Source of the DNA: Isotricha intestinalis
Taxonomy: Eukaryota > Ciliophora > Litostomatea > Vestibuliferida > Isotrichidae
Assembly (NCBI GenBank): GCA_023807065.1
Contig: JAJJLU010004529.1
Span: 1-12,008, forward strand
Length of the DNA: 12,008 nucleotides
Direction: 5' to 3'
Shown: positions 7,265 through 12,008 of the stretch, piece after piece
Layout of the letters: each line of letters starts with the position of its first letter
Position numbering within the stretch: the stretch's first letter is position 1
The notes under the pieces: model-generated
What the model saw: only the letters and a program-made list of their open reading frames with translations
What the model was told of the DNA's origin: nothing
Databases searched by the model: none
Position numbers and translations under genes: made by a program

Positions 7265-8951
7265 TGTATTATTATAACTTAATAAAAAAAAAAATATTAT
7301 TTTTAGTATTGCCAATACTAATCATATCAAATATTTTTGTTGCTTTTTCAAAAAATAATGTTTCAGAAATTAATATGGTGGTTAGTATTAATGATGAAGG
7401 AAGTGCTAATATAACTCAAGAGTGGGTTGGCACATTTAACGACGGAACAGAGAATTATACACCATTGACTAATATGGATTATAATATCTCGAATTTAACT
7501 GTCTCTTTAGATGGTAAAGAATTTGATGCTCTGCTATATTGGGATGTTGATGCTAGTTTTTATGAAAAAAGTTATAAATGTGGTATTAATGAGACATATA
7601 ATGGTATTGAGCTTTGTTTTGGTATATCAAATTATGAACCAAATAAATATATATTAAGTTATGATATTGATAAATTAGTATATTCATATGATGATTTAGA
7701 TGGTTTTAATTATAAATTTATTAATGATAATATGTCTACATTCCCAACAAATGTTCATATTGTGATTCGATTAACCAATAATAATCCGATTAATGATGAA
7801 AATGCTAATATCTGGGGATTTGGATTTGATGGAAATATATAATTTATAAGTGATTATGTCCTTGCTTACTCTAACTCAGAATTAAGCGGTAGTAATTCTG
7901 CTATAATTATGATGAGCTTTGAAAATGGTGTTATAAATCCAATAAATAGAAGAAGTCGAAGTTTTGATAAAACTAAAAATAAAGCATTTGAGGGTAGTGA
8001 CTATGATAATGACAATGATGGTTTTAATTTCGTTACTATTTTGTTTTATTTAATTATTTTTTCAGGTATTGTTTTAACAATATTTGGAATTATATCAAGA
8101 TTAATAAATTCATTATCTATTAAAAAGTTTTATAAACAAGCTAATTATTTTAGAGATATTCCTAATAATGGTGATATGGCAATTAGTTTTGTATTATCAG
8201 TAGATTATTGTTCTTATGATATGTCTGATGAAAACATTGTTTCTGTTTTAATTATAAAAATGATTAATGATGGTGTATTGGAACCTCATGATGATTTAAA
8301 AGTAAAATTATTTGGTTTTCAAGAAAAAACAAGTAATTTAATGATTATTAAAGAGCCTACTGATAAGTATTGTAAGAAATTGTTTGATATTATTTGTAAT
8401 GCTGCTGGTGTGACAATATACTTGATCCTAATGAATTAAAAAGTATTGCAAAGAAAAACCCAGATACTATCATTAATATTATTGATGATATTAAAAAAGA
8501 TGGTAAAAATAATATAAATAAAATGGGTGCATATAAAAAATTGTTCAATAGAAGAATTAAAGATTTATCTGATACTGGTTTAAAAGAATTATCAGAAGTA
8601 TATGGTTTAAGAAAATATTTAAATGAGTTTTCTATGATTTCTGAAAGAGAAACATATGAAGTAAGTATTTGGGATAATTATCTTATATATGGAACTTTAT
8701 TTGGTATAGCTAATAAGGTTATAAAGCAATTTAAAAAACTTTATCCAGAGAAAAATTATGAATTTAATAGATTGTCAACTAATATTGATTTTGCTATGAA
8801 TTATTATTATGCATTATATATGACTCCTCACAATATTATAGCTGCAAGAAATAGAGAACTTGAACAAGCAAGATGAAGTTCTGGTTCAGGTGGCAGTATT
8901 TCATTTGGTGACGGATGTGGATTTTCTGGTGGTGGCTCTGGAGGAGGCTAA
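7264..8951 (+). CDS. DUF2207 membrane protein with Gly-rich tail (internal TAA, TGA and one frameshift)
   Basis: DUF2207 proteins are predicted membrane proteins of unknown function that commonly accompany LemA. Seen here are an N-terminal signal or anchor (LFLVLPILIISNIFVAFS, residues ~13-30) and an extracytoplasmic beta-rich domain with EINMVVSINDEGSANITQEW. A transmembrane helix follows at about residues 254-278 (FVTILFYLIIFSGIVL), then a cytoplasmic part with the family signature YGLRKYLNEFSMI and IWDNYLIYGTLFGIANKVIK. A short Gly/Ser-rich tail ends at TAA 8949. About 562 residues in all. Breaks: TAA at 7840 after FGFDGNI, one missing base near 8410 (between NAAGV and DNILDPNE), and TGA at 8874 just before SSGSGGSISFG; relatives can carry an aromatic residue there. 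The start follows directly from TAATG at 7262-7266. Confidence 0.82.
8942..8947 (+). promoter_or_regulatory. Ribosome binding site of the EamA transporter gene
   Basis: AGGAGG lies inside the Gly codons of the DUF2207 tail, nine bases before ATG at 8957. It chooses that ATG over the upstream in-frame ATG at 8915, which would add a non-hydrophobic Trp/Arg-rich leader that is really the DUF2207 tail in another frame. Confidence 0.7.
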
Positions 8952-8956
8952 AGATA

Positions 8957-9868
8957 ATGCAACACAAAACTGAAGTAAAAGGTATTGTTTTATTATCATT
9001 AACAGCTATAATTTGGGGCTCTGGAATAGTTGGACAATATATAGGTAGTGAATATTTAAATCCATATGCATTCAATTGTTTTAAATGTATAGTTGGTATG
9101 ATTGCAATATTGATAATGATACTTATGACCAATTATATAAAATATAAAAAAATTATCTTTTTTACTAAAGAAGAAAATCAAATAAAAACTATAAAAACAT
9201 TGGTTTTATGTGGAATTTCTTTATTTTTTGGGATGATTTTACAACAAATTGGTGTAGAATATACAGAAGCAGCAAAAGAGAGTTTTATACCATCACTGAC
9301 AGTTATACTAGTACCTATTGCCACATTGTTTTTTGGAAGAAAAATAAGATTTATGAATTGGATTTTTATAATGATTACATTATTTGGTATTACTTTACTA
9401 AATAATTGGACTGGTGGTAAATTTAATATAGGTGATATTATTAGTTTGATTTTGACTTGGGCTTACACTATTGATATTTTACAAATATCGAAAAATGCTA
9501 CAGATATTGATAGTTTAAAATTTTCTCTTTTTAGATTTATGACTGTATGTATTTTGAGTTTTATTTTAATGATAATAATTGATGTGCCAACTATACAAAA
9601 TATAAAATCTTGAATGCCTGCTGTTTTATATACTGGATTATTTTCAATATGTATAGCATATACTTTTAAAATAATAGGTCAAAAGTATTGTGACTCAGTT
9701 ATTTCAACTTTGATAATGAGTTTTGAAGGAATGTTTGGTGCGATTTTTGCTTATATCATTCTTGGTCAAAAATTGAATTTTATTCAAATATTAGGATGTA
9801 TCATTATGACTATATCAATAGTTCTTGTTCAATTAACAAATAACAATTATGAAAACAGTACCACATAA
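8957..9868 (+). CDS. EamA/DMT-family transporter, internal TGA at a probable Trp position
   Basis: This is a drug/metabolite-transporter superfamily permease with two EamA repeats and about ten transmembrane helices over 303 codons, the normal size. Markers are AIIWGSGIVGQ near the start, NPYAFNCFKCIVGMIAIL, then LQQIGVEYTEAAKESFI at the end of repeat one and LYTGLFSICIAYTFKIIGQ in repeat two. Substrate cannot be told; relatives export amino acids or other metabolites. There is no frameshift in 912 bases. One TGA at 9611-9613 stands between NIKS and MPAVLYTGLFS; family members often have Trp just before this helix, so reading it as Trp is attractive. The gene also uses TGG for Trp. Otherwise it is a nonsense mutation or error splitting the protein after residue 218. 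The last 20 bases overlap mtaB. Confidence 0.85.
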
Positions 9869-11228
9869 AAATTTAACATGTAAAGTAAATCGTTATGAAT
9901 TAGATAAAGTTAAACAAAAATTAATGGATAATGGATTTATTGAAAAACGATTTGATAGTCCAGCTGATTTTTATGTAATTAATACATGCACTGTACACAT
10001 ATTGCAGACAAAAAATCAAGACAGATGCTTCAGAAAGCAAAAAATTTAAATCCTAATTCTATAGTTATTGCAATGGAATGTTTTGTAGATAATTTAAAAC
10101 AAAAAGAAGACACCATAGACATTTATATTAAAAATGAACACAAATTTAAAATTTTTGAAATAATTACTAATAATTATAAATTTATTAATGATAAAATAGA
10201 AAGTATTGATGACAATATTACTGATTTAATTATCAATGATGATATTGACAATAATGAAGAAGATGATTCTAAAATTAGAAAAGTTTTAAAAATTCAAGAT
10301 GGTTGTAATCAATATTGTAGTTATTGCTATATATCATATGTTAGAAATATACTAAAATCAAAAACTGCTGAAGAAATAATAGATGAAGCTAAAAAACTAT
10401 CATTTAATGTAATAAGAGAAATTGTCTTAACTGGTATACATTTAAGCTCTTACATTCTTGATTTTTACAATAAAAAATATGAGGATACAGGTGCAATAGA
10501 AATAGTAAGAGAAAATATTGTTGACATTATTGATAAAATATCTCGTTTAAATAATATATATAGGAATTGATTAGGCTCACTTGATCCACGTTTTATTAAT
10601 GAGAAATTTATATCAGACATTAAAAATTTACAGTTTAACAATTTTGTCAAGAATTTCATTTGTCACTTCAATCTGGTTCTGATGTTATATTAAAAAAAAT
10701 GAATAGACATTATAATACATCTCAATATGAAGAGGCTTGTAAAATTATCAGAAACGGATTTAACTATTCACTAATTTTGACAGATATTATTGTTGGCTTC
10801 CCCGTGAAACTGACAATGATTTTAAAGATTCACTAAATTTTGTAAAAAAAAATGAATACATATGATATATTTTTAAATATTCTGATAGAGATGGAACAGT
10901 TGCAAGTAAAATGAAATTCCAGATAAGTGATAATGTAAAAAATGCCAGATCTCAGATTTTTATAAATGAAACAAATGAAATATCTAATAAAATCAGAATG
11001 GCTTATTTAAATAAAATTGTTGAAGTTTTGGTTGAAGAAAAGATTTTGATTGATAATAATTATTACTTATCAGGATTTACAAAAAACTATATAAAAGTAT
11101 TGACTTTAATTAATAATAATAATGAATATAATTATATTGGAAAATTAATAAATGTTGTTATAATTAAAGCAGGTAAAATTTTATATGGAAAATTTGTGGT
11201 AATTTTCTTGAAAATTATTAAAATATAA
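9849..11228 (+). CDS. mtaB: MtaB-like tRNA (t6A37) methylthiotransferase, broken by frameshifts and TGA
   Basis: MtaB is a radical-SAM enzyme that adds a methylthio group to t6A37 in tRNA. The UPF0004 domain is present with its three cluster cysteines (codons at 9879, 9987, 10079), as is the radical-SAM CX3CX2C (codons 10304, 10316, 10325, within DGCNQYCSYC). ILTGIHLSSY-like, LGSLDPRFI, EFHLSLQSGSD and TDIIVGFP segments follow, then a C-terminal region (GFTKNYIKVLTL). About 459 codons, normal length. Single-base losses occur near 9996, 10643 and 10801. TGA interrupts at 10568, on a usually basic residue before LGSLDP, and at 10863. Conserved positions are altered: LTCKVN for the family's LGCKVN, AMECF for a GC segment, GFPRET for GFPGET. 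ATG at 9849 overlaps the EamA gene by 20 bases and has no clear Shine-Dalgarno sequence; the start is set by homology. Confidence 0.84.
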
Positions 11229-11240
11229 AGTAAAATATTA

Positions 11241-11247
11241 AAAGGAG
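11241..11247 (+). promoter_or_regulatory. Ribosome binding site of the gene following mtaB
   Basis: AAAGGAG lies five bases before ATG at 11253, 12 bases after the mtaB stop, so the next gene is most likely in the same operon. A mirror copy on the other strand occurs at 11340-11346 because of the fold-back. Confidence 0.75.
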
Positions 11248-11252
11248 ATAAT

Positions 11253-11293
11253 ATGGAAGAACATAACAAGAGTTTTGATACATTAATTATTAA
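11253..11293 (+). pseudogene. First ~14 codons of an unidentified gene, cut by the fold-back centre
   Basis: After a good Shine-Dalgarno sequence, ATG at 11253 begins MEEHNKSFDTLIIN. Then the sequence turns back on itself and the frame ends at TAA 11295, which is made by the palindrome. The fragment is too short to assign. The real continuation of this operon is absent from the window. Confidence 0.6.
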
Positions 11294-11358
11294 TTAATAA
11301 TTAATGTATCAAAACTCTTGTTATGTTCTTCCATATTATCTCCTTTTAATATTTTACT

Positions 11359-12008
11359 TTATATTTTAATAATTTTCAAGAAAATTACCACAAATTTTCC
11401 ATATAAAATTTTACCTGCTTTAATTATAACAACATTTATTAATTTTCCAATATAATTATATTCATTATTATTATTAATTAAAGTCAATACTTTTATATAG
11501 TTTTTTGTAAATCCTGATAAGTAATAATTATTATCAATCAAAATCTTTTCTTCAACCAAAACTTCAACAATTTTATTTAAATAAGCCATTCTGATTTTAT
11601 TAGATATTTCATTTGTTTCATTTATAAAAATCTGAGATCTGGCATTTTTTACATTATCACTTATCTGGAATTTCATTTTACTTGCAACTGTTCCATCTCT
11701 ATCAGAATATTTAAAAATATATCATATGTATTCATTTTTTTTACAAAATTTAGTGAATCTTTAAAATCATTGTCAGTTTCACGGGGAAGCCAACAATAAT
11801 ATCTGTCAAAATTAGTGAATAGTTAAATCCGTTTCTGATAATTTTACAAGCCTCTTCATATTGAGATGTATTATAATGTCTATTCATTTTTTTTAATATA
11901 ACATCAGAACCAGATTGAAGTGACAAATGAAATTCTTGACAAAATTGTTAAACTGTAAATTTTTAATGTCTGATATAAATTTCTCATTAATAAAACGTGG
12001 ATCAAGTG
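11359..12008 (-). pseudogene. mtaB: Mirror copy of the 3' half of mtaB
   Basis: This is the second arm of the fold-back and carries the same mtaB segment on the opposite strand. The C-terminal 105 residues (from the internal Met at 10911 to the stop) are identical in both copies. With eight A instead of nine in the homopolymer, the frame upstream differs from the first copy: TGA at the mirror of 10863 is not met in the same frame, though the frame is then lost again a few codons on. The mirrored start region of the unidentified gene and its ribosome binding site lie at 11294-11346. Probably not an independent gene. Confidence 0.8.

Larger units (their letters stand above)
10578..12008. repeat. 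Giant loopless inverted repeat (fold-back palindrome), arms of about 715 bases, centre at 11293/11294
   Basis: Bases 11294-12008 are the reverse complement of 10578-11293, running to the end of the window with no spacer. The 26 bases around the centre (11281-11306) are themselves a perfect palindrome. In the stretches I compared, the only difference is an A run: nine A at about 10844-10852 but eight T at the mirror position near 11735-11742. The full extent is unknown because the window ends inside the second arm. Confidence 0.93.

Noticed and set aside
8836..9132. Open frame of 98 codons on the minus strand
   Set aside because: It is antisense to the DUF2207 tail and the start of the EamA gene, both well supported.
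9208..9405. Aromatic-rich 65-codon frame on the plus strand
   Set aside because: It lies inside the EamA gene in another frame, with no ribosome binding site or family signal.
10465..10659. Minus-strand frame of 64 codons
   Set aside because: Antisense to mtaB with no supporting feature.
4472..11228. A clean TGA=Trp (Mycoplasma-type) code for the whole bacterial block
   Set aside because: Only one or two of five TGA codons fit Trp; others fall on a conserved Gly and a usually basic residue, and in-frame TAA codons would remain unexplained. Kept as an open question rather than a call.
1..12008. CRISPR arrays, transposases, integrase sites, tRNA or rRNA genes
   Set aside because: Looked for on both strands by eye; no regular spaced repeats, transposase motifs or recognisable RNA gene were seen.
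11294..12008. A second, divergently transcribed mtaB gene
   Set aside because: It is a mirror of the first arm including the next gene's start and ribosome binding site, so it is a fold-back copy and not a duplicated gene.

Overview
This window is a mosaic. It is very AT-rich throughout and falls into three blocks. (1) Positions 1-531 (minus strand) hold the start of an intact bacterial lipoprotein with peptidoglycan-binding repeats. (2) About 670-4467 (plus strand) looks eukaryotic, probably from a ciliate: three protein genes separated by 180-base, T-rich, gene-free spacers. One is a long protein with degenerate and canonical EF-hands. Their frames run through TAA, TAG and TGA codons, as expected if TAA/TAG encode Gln and TGA is also sense. 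(3) Positions 4472-11293 (plus strand) are a bacterial operon-like run: fragment of RNase J, fragment of phosphoglucosamine mutase (GlmM), LemA, a DUF2207 membrane protein, an EamA/DMT transporter, MtaB (a tRNA methylthiotransferase) and the first codons of another gene. Shine-Dalgarno sequences, a TAATG stop/start overlap and the style of LemA, DUF2207 and EamA suggest a low-GC Bacillota-like bacterium (inference from family resemblance).

The last 715 bases (11294-12008) are the reverse complement of 10578-11293, with no loop. The sequence folds back on itself in the middle of a new gene, so the end of mtaB appears twice, once per strand. The two arms I compared differ by one base in an A/T run (nine A against eight).

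The bacterial genes are badly broken on paper: about eleven single-base frame changes, most of them missing bases and several in homopolymers, plus in-frame TAA and TGA codons and substitutions at family-conserved residues. RNase J lacks its N-terminus (replaced by the ciliate-like block at a run of ten A) and its C-terminus (replaced by GlmM lacking its first ~120 residues).

The simplest reading is a contig from whole-genome-amplified or long-read DNA of a ciliate and its bacterial associates, with chimeric joins, a fold-back and uncorrected homopolymer errors. The alternatives are a genuine inter-kingdom insertion or a decaying symbiont genome. The sequence alone cannot decide. I see no CRISPR array, transposase, tRNA or rRNA. 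The best biological lead is the altered genetic code of the middle block.
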